Positions 34,120 through 41,988 of a DNA stretch of 64,000 nt are shown one piece after another. Each line of letters opens with the position of its first letter. Within the stretch, counting starts at the first letter, position 1. The position numbers and the translations under genes were made by a program. The notes beneath the pieces are model-generated. The model was not told the origin of the DNA. It worked only from the letters and a program-made list of their open reading frames with translations, and did not search any database. This DNA is from Streptomyces kaniharaensis (GTDB lineage: Bacteria; Actinomycetota; Actinomycetes; Streptomycetales; Streptomycetaceae): NCBI RefSeq assembly GCF_009569385.1, contig NZ_WBOF01000001.1, forward strand, positions 4,515,501 to 4,579,500, read 5' to 3'.

Positions 34120-35619
34120 GTGACGTCTCGGAACCCGCGCGACCGTGATGCCCCGCTCCCACCGACGATCGGTACCGGTGCGACGGTGACCCGTCTCCCC
34201 GGTACGGCCCACCGGCCCGCCGGGGCCGGGCCGGGCGGCGGCGTACCCCGCCGACGAGGCCCCGCACCCGCGCCCGGCCGCGGCCGGGTTCCCGTGCCGG
34301 ACGGCTTCCCCGCGCCCGCCGAGCTGGCGCCGCTGGCCCGCCGGATGCTGGTGGACGCCGTTCGCATCGCCCGTTGGGCGGGGGAGCTGGCCGAGGTCGA
34401 CAAGCGTGGCGAACTGCTCGCGGAGGATGCCCGCGCGGCGGGCAGGGCGCTGGCCATGACGGTCGGCGCCGCGGCCAAGGCGTGGGGGCAGGCGCTCCTG
34501 GTCGGCCTCGTGGAGGCCCGGGACGGCGGGGCCGGCCCGGGCTGGCGACTGCACGCCTGGGACCACGACGACGAGGCCGTGGTGCGCGGCTGGTCCGCGC
34601 TGTTCGACGCCTGGACGCTGCTCGCCCCGGTGCCGCCGGCCGCCCTGCGCGGCGTCTTCGCCGTGCTCGCCGGGCAGGCCGTGGACCAGGCCCCGCAGCT
34701 GCTCTCCTTCCTCCACCTGGTGGACGGCCCGGTCGCCGACAGCGAGCTGCTGGAGCTGCTGCGCCGCGGCCTGGACGAGCGCCGTGTCGGCGGAGGCAAC
34801 GGGGGCCCGAGCCTGTCGCCCGTCCCGCACGCCGCCTCCGCCGTCTCCGCCGTCCGCGGCACCTGCCGGGAGCCGCAGATCGACACCCCGGCTTCGCCCG
34901 CGGACGTCGCCGCCGTCCTGGACTGGATGCTGGACGGCCTGGCGGCGGTCGGCGCCGTGGTCCGCAGGAACGATGCGGCCGAGCTGTCGCCGCTGGGGCA
35001 TTGGGCGGTGCGGGCGAAGCTGGAGGAGATCTGCACGGTCGCGCAGACCGCCGCCGGCCACATCGAGCAGAGCGCCTTCGAGCTGCTGAACGCCTGCGCC
35101 GACTACTCGCCGGGCCCGGCCCGGGCGGAGTTCCGCGCCTGGGTGGCGGCCCGTCCGGCGGACCGGGCGGTGGCGGAGCTGCTGGACGCGGCGCAGGGCG
35201 ACGACGCGCTGGTGCGCGGTCTGGCCTTCGAGGCGCTGCGGGTGGCGGGCGGCACGGCCGAGCAGGCGGTGCGGGCGGCCGTCGACGAGCCGGTGCTGCG
35301 CCCGTACGCGCTGCTGTGGCTGGCCGAGCAGTCGGACGAGGGCGTGTCGCCGGCGGACGTGCTGGGCGCCGAGGACGCGGCCTGGCTGTGGGTGGACACG
35401 GCGGCGGCGGTGCTGGACCACGGGGAGACGGAGCTGCTGGTCGGCCACGTGGAGGGCGCTTCGGCGGGCGATCCGGTCCGGCTGTTCGCCCGGGCCCGGC
35501 AGTCGGGGCACCCGCGGGCGGCGTCGGTGCTCACGGCGGTGTCGGGCGTGCACCCGGACCCGGGCGTCGCCCGGGCGGCCCGCCGCTCGGCCTTCAGCGT
35601 CCACACCGGCGGGGCGTGA
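34120..35619 (+). CDS. Conserved hypothetical protein, alpha-helical
   Basis: 499-residue soluble protein starting at GTG. Residues 1-65 are disordered and rich in Pro/Gly/Arg. The rest is Ala/Leu/Glu-rich and looks like an all-alpha, possibly HEAT-like repeat fold (segments such as ALVRGLAFEALRVAGGTAEQ). No catalytic motif, signal peptide or membrane helix is seen. It stands alone; its terminator is interrupted by an IS30-family element. I cannot assign a function. Confidence 0.7.
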   Translation: MTSRNPRDRDAPLPPTIGTGATVTRLPGTAHRPAGAGPGGGVPRRRGPAPAPGRGRVPVPDGFPAPAELAPLARRMLVDAVRIARWAGELAEVDKRGELLAEDARAAGRALAMTVGAAAKAWGQALLVGLVEARDGGAGPGWRLHAWDHDDEAVVRGWSALFDAWTLLAPVPPAALRGVFAVLAGQAVDQAPQLLSFLHLVDGPVADSELLELLRRGLDERRVGGGNGGPSLSPVPHAASAVSAVRGTCREPQIDTPASPADVAAVLDWMLDGLAAVGAVVRRNDAAELSPLGHWAVRAKLEEICTVAQTAAGHIEQSAFELLNACADYSPGPARAEFRAWVAARPADRAVAELLDAAQGDDALVRGLAFEALRVAGGTAEQAVRAAVDEPVLRPYALLWLAEQSDEGVSPADVLGAEDAAWLWVDTAAAVLDHGETELLVGHVEGASAGDPVRLFARARQSGHPRAASVLTAVSGVHPDPGVARAARRSAFSVHTGGA

Positions 35620-35729
35620 CGCGGAAAGCCCCGAGAACGCCCAGAACCTCGGGCTCCCAGAACCTTGGGACCCCCGAGAACCCCCGAGAACGCGAAAGGG
35701 CCCGGATCCGTACGAAACTTGGGTTCTAG

Positions 35730-37013
35730 GAGTCGTTGCAACACCCCAGTTCAGGGGATGCATTGGACTTCGAGATCCGCAAGGACCGGACGGCCCAGGG
35801 GCCTGTGAAGCTGCGCCGGGAACGGGAGGCATACTCCCGGCTCATGCAGCAGGGCTACACGAACACCGAGGCGTGCCGGATCGTCGGCATCGCCCGCCGG
35901 ACCGGCCAGAAGTGGCGTCACGGCCGCGGAGCCGAGCAGCGGCAGAAGGCGGCACCACCGATTCGCATGGTGGTGCCGCCTTCCGGTGTCTCCCGGTATC
36001 TGAGCGAGGACGAGCGGATCCACATCGCCGACCGGCTGCGGGAGAAGGCCACCGTGCGGGCCATCGCCGCGGAGCTGGGCCGCAGTCCGTCCACCATCAG
36101 CCGGGAGATCCGCCGCAACCGCACCGAGGGCACTCGCGGGCAGTGGCACTACCGTCCGCACGCCGCCCAGGCCAGGGCGGACGCTCGCCGGCCCCGCCCC
36201 AAGGCCCGCAAGATCACCGAGAACCCCGAGCTGCACGCCGCCGTCCAGGCGATGCTGGACGAGCAGTGGAGCCCGGAGCAGATCTGCCACGCTCTACGTC
36301 GACAGTTCCCCGACCGGCCGGAGATGCACGTGGTCCACGAGACCGTCTACCAGGCGCTCTACGTCCAGGGCCGCGGCGAGCTGCGGCGCGAGCTCGCCGG
36401 TGCCCTGCGCTCAGGCCGGGCCCGCCGCAGGCCCCAGCGGCAGGCCAACTGCCGGCGTTCCCGCTTCACCGACCCGATGGTCATGATCAGCGAGCGCCCC
36501 GCCGAGGCCGAGGACCGGGCCGTCCCCGGCCACTGGGAGGGCGATCTGATCCTCGGCAAGGAGCACAAGTCCGCGATCGGCACCCTGGTCGAGCGTTCGA
36601 CCCGCTACGTGATGCTGCTGCACCTGCCCGGCGACCACACCGCCGAGACCGTCCGCGACGCCCTAGTGGCCACCGCCCGGACACTCCCGGTCCAGCTGAA
36701 GCGGTCCCTGACCTGGGACCAGGGCAGCGAGATGGCCAGGCACGCGGAGTTCAGCCTGGCCACCGACATCCCGGTCTACTTCTGCGACCCGGCCAGTCCC
36801 TGGCAGCGCGGCTCCAACGAGAACACGAACGGCCTGCTGCGGCAGTACTTCCCCAAGGGCACCGACCTGTCGGTCCACACGCCCGAGCACCTGGCCGCCG
36901 TCGCCGACCAGCTCAACCGCCGCCCACGCAAAACGCTCGGCTGGGAAACCCCAGCCGAGCGTCTGGCTAAACTCCTCGCGGCCTAGACAACCGACCACGT
37001 GTTGCAACGACCA
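35730..37013 (+). mobile_element. IS30-family insertion sequence
   Basis: A 1.28-kb element with one transposase gene. Terminal inverted repeats end in GTCGTTGCAACAC (left 35732-35744; right complement at 36999-37011). CTAG is found immediately outside both ends (35726-35729 and 37014-37017) and may be a 4-bp target duplication, or the repeats may extend through it as TTCTAG. The element looks intact. Confidence 0.85.
35763..36986 (+). CDS. IS30-family transposase
   Basis: About 407 residues. The N-terminal helix-turn-helix region contains YLSEDERIHIADRLREKATV followed by IAAELGRSPSTISREIRRN (about 105-123). The DDE catalytic core is present: GHWEGDLI near 255, TWDQGSEMA near 317 and the Glu in NENTNGLLRQYFPKGTD near 350, the hallmark of IS30. 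The start is uncertain: TTG at 35763, GTG near 35802 and ATG at 35843 are in frame. No frameshift or stop is seen, so it should be active. Confidence 0.93.
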   Translation: MDFEIRKDRTAQGPVKLRREREAYSRLMQQGYTNTEACRIVGIARRTGQKWRHGRGAEQRQKAAPPIRMVVPPSGVSRYLSEDERIHIADRLREKATVRAIAAELGRSPSTISREIRRNRTEGTRGQWHYRPHAAQARADARRPRPKARKITENPELHAAVQAMLDEQWSPEQICHALRRQFPDRPEMHVVHETVYQALYVQGRGELRRELAGALRSGRARRRPQRQANCRRSRFTDPMVMISERPAEAEDRAVPGHWEGDLILGKEHKSAIGTLVERSTRYVMLLHLPGDHTAETVRDALVATARTLPVQLKRSLTWDQGSEMARHAEFSLATDIPVYFCDPASPWQRGSNENTNGLLRQYFPKGTDLSVHTPEHLAAVADQLNRRPRKTLGWETPAERLAKLLAA

Positions 37014-37061
37014 CTAGAAACCGCCAAACGGATCCGGGCCCTTCCGGTGTCAGGAGCGGCC

Positions 37062-37940
37062 TCAGCCGATCCGCGACTCCGCGCGCCGGGCGCGGACGTC
37101 GCCGACCTTCTGGCCGACCTTGCGCCGGATGACCAGCAGGGGGGCCATCGCGGCGAGCGTGATCTGCGCGAAGGCGCCGACGTGCAGGAGCGAGTCGCCG
37201 CCGGGCAGGCCGGTCGCCCACGCGGCCAGGCAGCCGATGGAGACCACGATCCAGCAGAGCGTGGCGGTGGCCAGCAGGCCCTGCGGCTTGGGGTACTCGA
37301 TCCGGCTGACCATGAGGTACGCGGCGCCGAAGATGGCGAGCAGACCGGGCAGGAACGGCGGGTCGAGGAGCACGATCGCGATGACCGTCATGGCGCCCAT
37401 CGGGCAGGGCATGCCCTGGAAGACCCCGGGCCGCATCTTCACGGCGGAGAAGCGGGCCAGCCGTAGGACGACCGACAGCAGCACGGTGAGCGCGATGAGG
37501 GCCGAGAGGGTCCGGTTGGACCCCTGGGAGACCATGCCCCAGACCGCGACGAAGTAGGCCGGCGCGATGCCGAAGCTGATCAGGTCGGCCAGGTTGTCGA
37601 GTTCGGCCCCGAGGGCGGAGGAGCGCAGCTTGCGCGCCACCAGCCCGTCGAAGAGGTCGCACATCGAGCCGATCAGCAGCAGCGTGACCGCGGTGGCGGC
37701 GCTGTGCCGGTCCGGAGCGGCGTCCGGATTGGTGATGTGCGGGACCAGGACCCCGGTGGTGATCGAGTAGATCGCCAGGAAGCCGCAGACGGCGTTCCCC
37801 AGGGTCAGCAGGTCGGCGGTGGACAGGTGCTGCGGCGAGCGCGGCGCGCGGAGTTCGCGGTCGCGTGCCCAGCGGCGGCGGCGCAGGGCCGTCTCCTCGT
37901 CGTCCAGGCCGACGATCGTCTCAGGATCAGTCACGGTCAA
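37062..37940 (-). CDS. pssA: CDP-diacylglycerol-serine O-phosphatidyltransferase
   Basis: About 292-residue membrane enzyme making phosphatidylserine from CDP-diacylglycerol and serine. The CDP-alcohol phosphotransferase signature is complete: CDLFDGLVARKLRSSALGAE then LDNLAD (about 93-118). Several helices follow. Start is TTG 37940 or GTG 37934, both overlapping the end of psd, so the two genes are coupled. Product passes to Psd. The C-terminus lies next to a terminator arm now separated by an insertion sequence. Confidence 0.95.
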   Translation of the reverse strand: MTVTDPETIVGLDDEETALRRRRWARDRELRAPRSPQHLSTADLLTLGNAVCGFLAIYSITTGVLVPHITNPDAAPDRHSAATAVTLLLIGSMCDLFDGLVARKLRSSALGAELDNLADLISFGIAPAYFVAVWGMVSQGSNRTLSALIALTVLLSVVLRLARFSAVKMRPGVFQGMPCPMGAMTVIAIVLLDPPFLPGLLAIFGAAYLMVSRIEYPKPQGLLATATLCWIVVSIGCLAAWATGLPGGDSLLHVGAFAQITLAAMAPLLVIRRKVGQKVGDVRARRAESRIG

Positions 37941-38619
37941 GGCGTGTCACCCCGGCTGTGGTCTTCTGGCCGACCTCGACGCCGACCTCGACGCCGGCCG
38001 GCAGGTAGGTGTCGACCCGGGAGCCGAACCGGATCAGGCCGATCCGGTCGCCCTGCTCGACCTTGGTTCCGGCGTCCACGTAGGGCACGATGCGGCGGGC
38101 CACGGCCCCCGCGATCTGCACCATCTCGATGTCGCCGAGCTCGGTGTCGAAGTGCCAGACGACCCGCTCGTTCTGGTCGCTGTCCTTGTTGAACGCGGGC
38201 ACGAAGCCGCCCGCGACGTGCTCGACCGACGTCACCGTGCCGGGCAGCGGCGCGCGGTTGACGTGGACGTTGAGCGGGCTCATGAAGATCGCGACCCGGG
38301 TGCGGCCGTCCGGCCAGGCGTCGATGCTCTGCACCACGCCGTCGGCGGGGGAGATCACTCTGCCCGTGCCGATCTCACGCTCGGGGTCGCGGAAGAACCA
38401 CAGCATGCCGGCGCCGAGCGCGCAGGCGGGTACCGCCGCCAGGGCCCACTTGCCGCTGCGCCGGGTGAGGGCGGTGGTCACGGCGGCCGTGGCGAGGGTG
38501 GGGACGAACCAGGGGGTGGCTCCGCGCGCGATGGTCACGCGGGGTCGCCGACCGGCCGTCGGGCCTGCGAGGGCATCGCGGTCCGTGACGGAGGTGTGAG
38601 GGGACGGGCTGATGGGCAT
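37927..38619 (-). CDS. psd: Phosphatidylserine decarboxylase, short form
   Basis: 230-residue proenzyme converting phosphatidylserine to phosphatidylethanolamine. An N-terminal helix (about 38-75) is followed by the family blocks FFRDPEREI, SPADGVV, FMSPLNVHVNRAP and RIGLIRFGSRVD. Self-cleavage at the Gly-Ser of FGSR (about 204-207) would create the pyruvoyl cofactor. It is the promoter-proximal gene of a psd-pssA operon. Confidence 0.95.
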   Translation of the reverse strand: MPISPSPHTSVTDRDALAGPTAGRRPRVTIARGATPWFVPTLATAAVTTALTRRSGKWALAAVPACALGAGMLWFFRDPEREIGTGRVISPADGVVQSIDAWPDGRTRVAIFMSPLNVHVNRAPLPGTVTSVEHVAGGFVPAFNKDSDQNERVVWHFDTELGDIEMVQIAGAVARRIVPYVDAGTKVEQGDRIGLIRFGSRVDTYLPAGVEVGVEVGQKTTAGVTRLDRD

Positions 38620-38794
38620 CGAAGACCTTTGTCGCGGGGGATCATGGCCGCTGGACGGGGGCCACCGCGGGATCGGGTAAGAGAGGGACGGCTGCTGTCC
38701 CGGTGGATGCTATCGGGAGCACACGGTGGGTGGGCAACCCGCCTGCTCGTTCATGTGTCCGGTGGGAGGTGCGGCTGCGCCACCCACGCATACG

Positions 38795-38823
38795 ACCGTA
38801 GCTCGACCCGGTCCGGTTCCCAA
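38795..38823 (-). promoter_or_regulatory. Possible sigma-70-type promoter for psd-pssA
   Basis: On the minus strand TTGGGA and TACGGT are separated by 17 nt, an acceptable HrdB-like spacing, about 176 nt before the psd ATG. Not unique enough to be certain. Confidence 0.3.
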
Positions 38824-38918
38824 GGGTCCGGGCGGGGCTGGTGACGCTTCTCTCAGCGGACACCCGGCTGGAACCGGAGGACGGCAGGGCGCCGTGGCAA
38901 GAGCCCCGGCAGGGTGTG

Positions 38919-38972
38919 CGGAAGCGGCCGCAGGGCGCGTTCCTACAGCTTTACGCCCTGCGGCCGCTTCCG
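38919..38972 (-). terminator. Terminator of the ethylmalonyl-CoA operon
   Basis: Perfect 19-bp stem (38919-38937 with 38954-38972) with a 16-nt loop, about 130 bp beyond the last gene of the minus-strand operon. Confidence 0.75.
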
Positions 38973-39100
38973 GGGCCGTGCCGGACCCCTGGCGGACCAG
39001 GCCGGGGCCTCGATGGCACGGCGCACTGCCGGGACGGGCCCGCACGCCCGTCGACCGGCGCTTGGAGGGCCGCCCCGTGGAGCCGGGACGACCCGGAGGT

Positions 39101-40303
39101 TCACTCCGCGATCCGGTACTCCTCCAGGAGCCGGCGTCCGACGATCATCTTCTGGATCTCCGCAGTTCCTTCACCGATGAGCAGCATCGGGGCCTCGCGG
39201 TAGAGGCGCTCGATCTCGTACTCCTTGGAGAAGCCGTAGCCGCCGTGGATGCGGAAGGCGTCCTCGACGACCTCCTTGCAGTACTCGGAGGCGAGGTACT
39301 TGGCCATGCCGGCCTCGAGGTCGTTGCGTTCGCCCGAGTCCTTCTTGCGGGCGGCCATGACCATCATCTGGTGGGCGGCCTCGACCTTGGTGGCCATCTC
39401 GGCGAGCTTGAACTGGATGGCCTGGTGCTCGGCGATCTTCTTGCCGAAGGTGGAGCGCTGCTGGGCGTAGGAGATGCCGAGCTCGAAGGCGCGGCGGGCG
39501 ACGCCGCAGCCGCGGGCGGCGACGTTGACGCGGCCGACCTCGACGCCGTCCATCATCTGGTAGAAGCCGCGGCCGGGGACGCCGCCGAGGATCCGGTTCG
39601 CCGGGATCCGGACGTCCTGGAGCACCAGCTCGGTGGTGTCGACGCCCTTGTAGCCCATCTTCTCGATCTTCCCGGGCACGGTGAGGCCGGGAACGGCCGG
39701 GTTCGGGCCGAAGCCGGCCTCCTTCTCGATCAGGAAGGTGGTCATGTTCTTGTACGGGCTGTTGCCGCCCTCGTCGGTCTTGCAGAGGACCGCGACGAGG
39801 GTGGAGGTGCCGCCGTTGGTGAGCCACATCTTCTGGCCGTTGAGGACGTAGAAATCGCCGTCCTTGACACCCTTGGTGGAGATGGCCGAAACGTCGGAGC
39901 CGAGGCCCGGCTCGGACATCGAGAATGCGCCGCGGATCTCGCCGGCCGCCATCTTCGGCAGGAAGTAGTCCTTCTGCTCCTGCGTGCCGTGGGCGTTGAT
40001 CATGTGCGCCACGATGAAGTGGGTGTTGACGATGCCGGAGACGGACATCCAGCCGCGGGCGATCTCCTCCACCACGAGGGCGTAGGTGAGCAGCGACTCG
40101 CCGAGGCCGCCGTACTCCTCGGGGATGGTGAGCCCGAAGAGGCCGAGCTGCTTCATTCCCTCGACGATGGCGGTCGGGTACTCGTCCTTGTGCTCCAGCT
40201 CGGTCGCGACCGGAATGATCTCCTTGTCGACGAAATCCCGCACGGTGGCGAGGATGTCCCGCTGGATCTCGGTGAGGCCGTCGGTCTGTGCGAGGCGTCC
40301 CAT
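39101..40303 (-). CDS. Acyl-CoA dehydrogenase, probable methylsuccinyl-CoA dehydrogenase
   Basis: 400-residue flavoenzyme. Family positions include FSMSEPGLGSDVSAI (about 130-144), WLTNGG near 163, RSTFGK near 282 and the C-terminal QMIHGGYG-like RIHGGYGFSKEYEIERLYRE near 359. The catalytic-base Glu is probably in the last 40 residues (IGEGTAEIQ). In streptomycete ethylmalonyl-CoA clusters this place holds the enzyme oxidising (2S)-methylsuccinyl-CoA to mesaconyl-CoA, which is the inferred role here. A 170-bp gap with a G11 tract and hairpin separates it from the MaoC gene. Confidence 0.83.
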   Translation of the reverse strand: MGRLAQTDGLTEIQRDILATVRDFVDKEIIPVATELEHKDEYPTAIVEGMKQLGLFGLTIPEEYGGLGESLLTYALVVEEIARGWMSVSGIVNTHFIVAHMINAHGTQEQKDYFLPKMAAGEIRGAFSMSEPGLGSDVSAISTKGVKDGDFYVLNGQKMWLTNGGTSTLVAVLCKTDEGGNSPYKNMTTFLIEKEAGFGPNPAVPGLTVPGKIEKMGYKGVDTTELVLQDVRIPANRILGGVPGRGFYQMMDGVEVGRVNVAARGCGVARRAFELGISYAQQRSTFGKKIAEHQAIQFKLAEMATKVEAAHQMMVMAARKKDSGERNDLEAGMAKYLASEYCKEVVEDAFRIHGGYGFSKEYEIERLYREAPMLLIGEGTAEIQKMIVGRRLLEEYRIAE

Positions 40304-40378
40304 CGTGCGGCTCCGAAAAGGTCTGAGGGTCAGGGGAAAGTCCGGGGGTCCCCCGAAGATCCGGGGGGGGGGGATTGC

Positions 40379-40418
40379 CGGGGGCCCTGCCGGCGTGGCT
40401 GCGGCAGCAGGGCCCCCG
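40379..40418 (-). other. Intra-operon hairpin next to a G11 tract
   Basis: A 12-bp stem CGGGGGCCCTGC (40379-40390) with 40407-40418 lies between the MaoC and acyl-CoA dehydrogenase genes, beside 11 consecutive G at 40363-40373. It may lower read-through into the last gene or stabilise the upstream mRNA. Confidence 0.4.
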
Positions 40419-40473
40419 TTCCGGGTGGGGGTCGGCCGATGACGGCGGCTTGCCCCTCCGGGGTCTGAGGAGG

Positions 40474-40977
40474 TCAGGAGAGAGGAGTGGGACGGCCGGG
40501 CTGCTCGCCGCCGCGCTCCTTGATGTACGTCTCGGTCGGCACCATCACCTTGCGGCGGAAGATGCAGACGACCGTGCCGTCCTGCTTGTACCCCTTGGTC
40601 TCGACGTAGACGATGCCGCGGTCGTCCTTGGACTTGGACGGCCACTTGTCGAGCACGGTGGTCTCGCCGTAGATGGTGTCGCCGTGGAAGGTCGGCGCGA
40701 CGTGCCGCAGCGACTCGATCTCCAGGTTGGCGATCGCCTTGCCGGAGACGTCCGGGACGGACATGCCGAGCAGCAGCGAGTAGATGTAGTTGCCCACGAC
40801 GACGTTCTTGCCGAAGTCCGTCGTCTTCTCCGCATAGTTGGTGTCCATGTGGAGCGGGTGGTGGTTCATGGTCAGCAGGCAGAAGAGGTGGTCGTCGTAC
40901 TCGGTGACCGTCTTGCCGGGCCAGTGCTTGTAGACCGCGCCGACCTCGAACTCCTCGTAGGTGCGTCCGAACTGCAT
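40474..40977 (-). CDS. MaoC-type hydratase, probable mesaconyl-CoA hydratase
   Basis: 167-residue hot-dog-fold protein with the hydratase-2 motif HHPLHMDTNYAEKTTDFGKN (about 39-58), where Asp45 and His44 region residues form the catalytic pair. Gene context with mutase, CoA-ester lyase and acyl-CoA dehydrogenase indicates hydration of mesaconyl-C1-CoA to beta-methylmalyl-CoA. It begins 3 nt after the lyase stop. Confidence 0.85.
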   Translation of the reverse strand: MQFGRTYEEFEVGAVYKHWPGKTVTEYDDHLFCLLTMNHHPLHMDTNYAEKTTDFGKNVVVGNYIYSLLLGMSVPDVSGKAIANLEIESLRHVAPTFHGDTIYGETTVLDKWPSKSKDDRGIVYVETKGYKQDGTVVCIFRRKVMVPTETYIKERGGEQPGRPTPLS

Positions 40978-40980
40978 GGC

Positions 40981-41961
40981 TCAGCTCTCCGCCTTCTTCT
41001 CGGATTCGGGCAATTCGAACTTGCTGGTGCGCTGCATGCCGGCGGCCCGGCCCTTGCCGGCGATGACCAGGGCCATCTTGCGGCTGGCCTCGTCGATCAT
41101 CTCGTCGCCGAGCATCGCGGAGCCCTTGGCGCCGCCCGCCTCGGAGGTGCAGTAGTCGTACGCGTCGAGGATCAGCTCGGCGTGGTCGTAGTCCTCCTGC
41201 GAGGGCGAGAAGATCTCGTTCGCGGCGGCGACCTGGTCCGGGTGGAGCACCCACTTGCCGTCGAAGCCGAGGGCGGCGGCGCGGCCGGCGACCTCGCGGT
41301 AGCCCTCCTGGTTGCGGATCTGCAGGTACGGGCCGTCGATCGCCTGGAGGTCGTTGGCGCGGGCGGCCATCAGGATGCGCATCAGGATGTAGTGGTAGGC
41401 GTCGGCCGGGTAGCCGGGCGGCTGCTCGCCGACGACCAGGGACTTCATGTTGATCGAGGCCATGAAGTCGGCGGGGCCGAAGATGATGGTCTCCAGCCGG
41501 GGCGAGGCCTCGGCGATGGCGTCGACGTTGATCAGGCCCTTGGCGTTCTCGATCTGCGCCTCGATGCCGATCTTGCCGACCTCGAAGCCCATGGTCTTCT
41601 CGATCTGGGTGAGCAGCAGGTCGAGCGCCTTGACCTGCTCGGCGTCCTGGACCTTCGGCAGCATGATGCAGTCGAGGTTGGGGCCGGCGCCCTCGACGAC
41701 GGTGATCACGTCGCGGTAGGTCCAGTGGGTGGTCCAGTCGTTGACCCGGACGACGCGGGTCTTGCCGCCCCAGTCGCCGTTGTTGAGCGCGTCGACGATG
41801 TTGTGGCGGGCGCTCTCCTTCACCAGGGGGGCGCAGGCGTCCTCCAGGTCGAGGAAGACCTGGTCGGCGGGCAGGCCCTGGGCCTTCTCCAGGAAGCGCG
41901 GGTTGCTGCCCGGTACGGCGAGGCAGGAGCGGCGCGGGCGCAGGCGGTTGACGGTACTCAT
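40981..41961 (-). CDS. HpcH/HpaI-family CoA-ester lyase (malyl/beta-methylmalyl-CoA lyase)
   Basis: 326-residue TIM-barrel lyase of the CitE/Mcl group. Landmarks are RSCLAVPGSNPRFLEKA (substrate phosphate region), FLDLEDACAP near 37, the Mg-binding Glu in EAQIENAKGL near 135 and Asp in FGPADFMAS near 163, and FDGKWVLHPDQ near 240. In this pathway it splits beta-methylmalyl-CoA into glyoxylate and propionyl-CoA. It sits between the mutase and hydratase genes. Confidence 0.9.
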   Translation of the reverse strand: MSTVNRLRPRRSCLAVPGSNPRFLEKAQGLPADQVFLDLEDACAPLVKESARHNIVDALNNGDWGGKTRVVRVNDWTTHWTYRDVITVVEGAGPNLDCIMLPKVQDAEQVKALDLLLTQIEKTMGFEVGKIGIEAQIENAKGLINVDAIAEASPRLETIIFGPADFMASINMKSLVVGEQPPGYPADAYHYILMRILMAARANDLQAIDGPYLQIRNQEGYREVAGRAAALGFDGKWVLHPDQVAAANEIFSPSQEDYDHAELILDAYDYCTSEAGGAKGSAMLGDEMIDEASRKMALVIAGKGRAAGMQRTSKFELPESEKKAES

Positions 41962-41988
41962 GAGGGTGGTTCAGTTCCTTCCCAGTGG

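Larger units (their letters stand above)
35696..37043. terminator. Convergent terminator hairpin split by an IS30 element
   Basis: AAGGGCCCGGATCCG at 35696-35710 is perfectly complementary to 37029-37043, on the two sides of the insertion sequence. Removing the element and one CTAG copy restores a 15-bp stem with a roughly 30-nt loop between the hypothetical gene and the convergent pssA gene. Confidence 0.7.
38620..39100. other. Gene-free region between psd and the acyl-CoA dehydrogenase gene
   Basis: I see no gene in these 481 bp. Two items are recognisable: a possible minus-strand promoter for psd (TTGGGA, 17 nt, TACGGT; 38823 to 38795) and a long hairpin at 38919-38972 that ends the ethylmalonyl-CoA operon. 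Confidence 0.5.
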
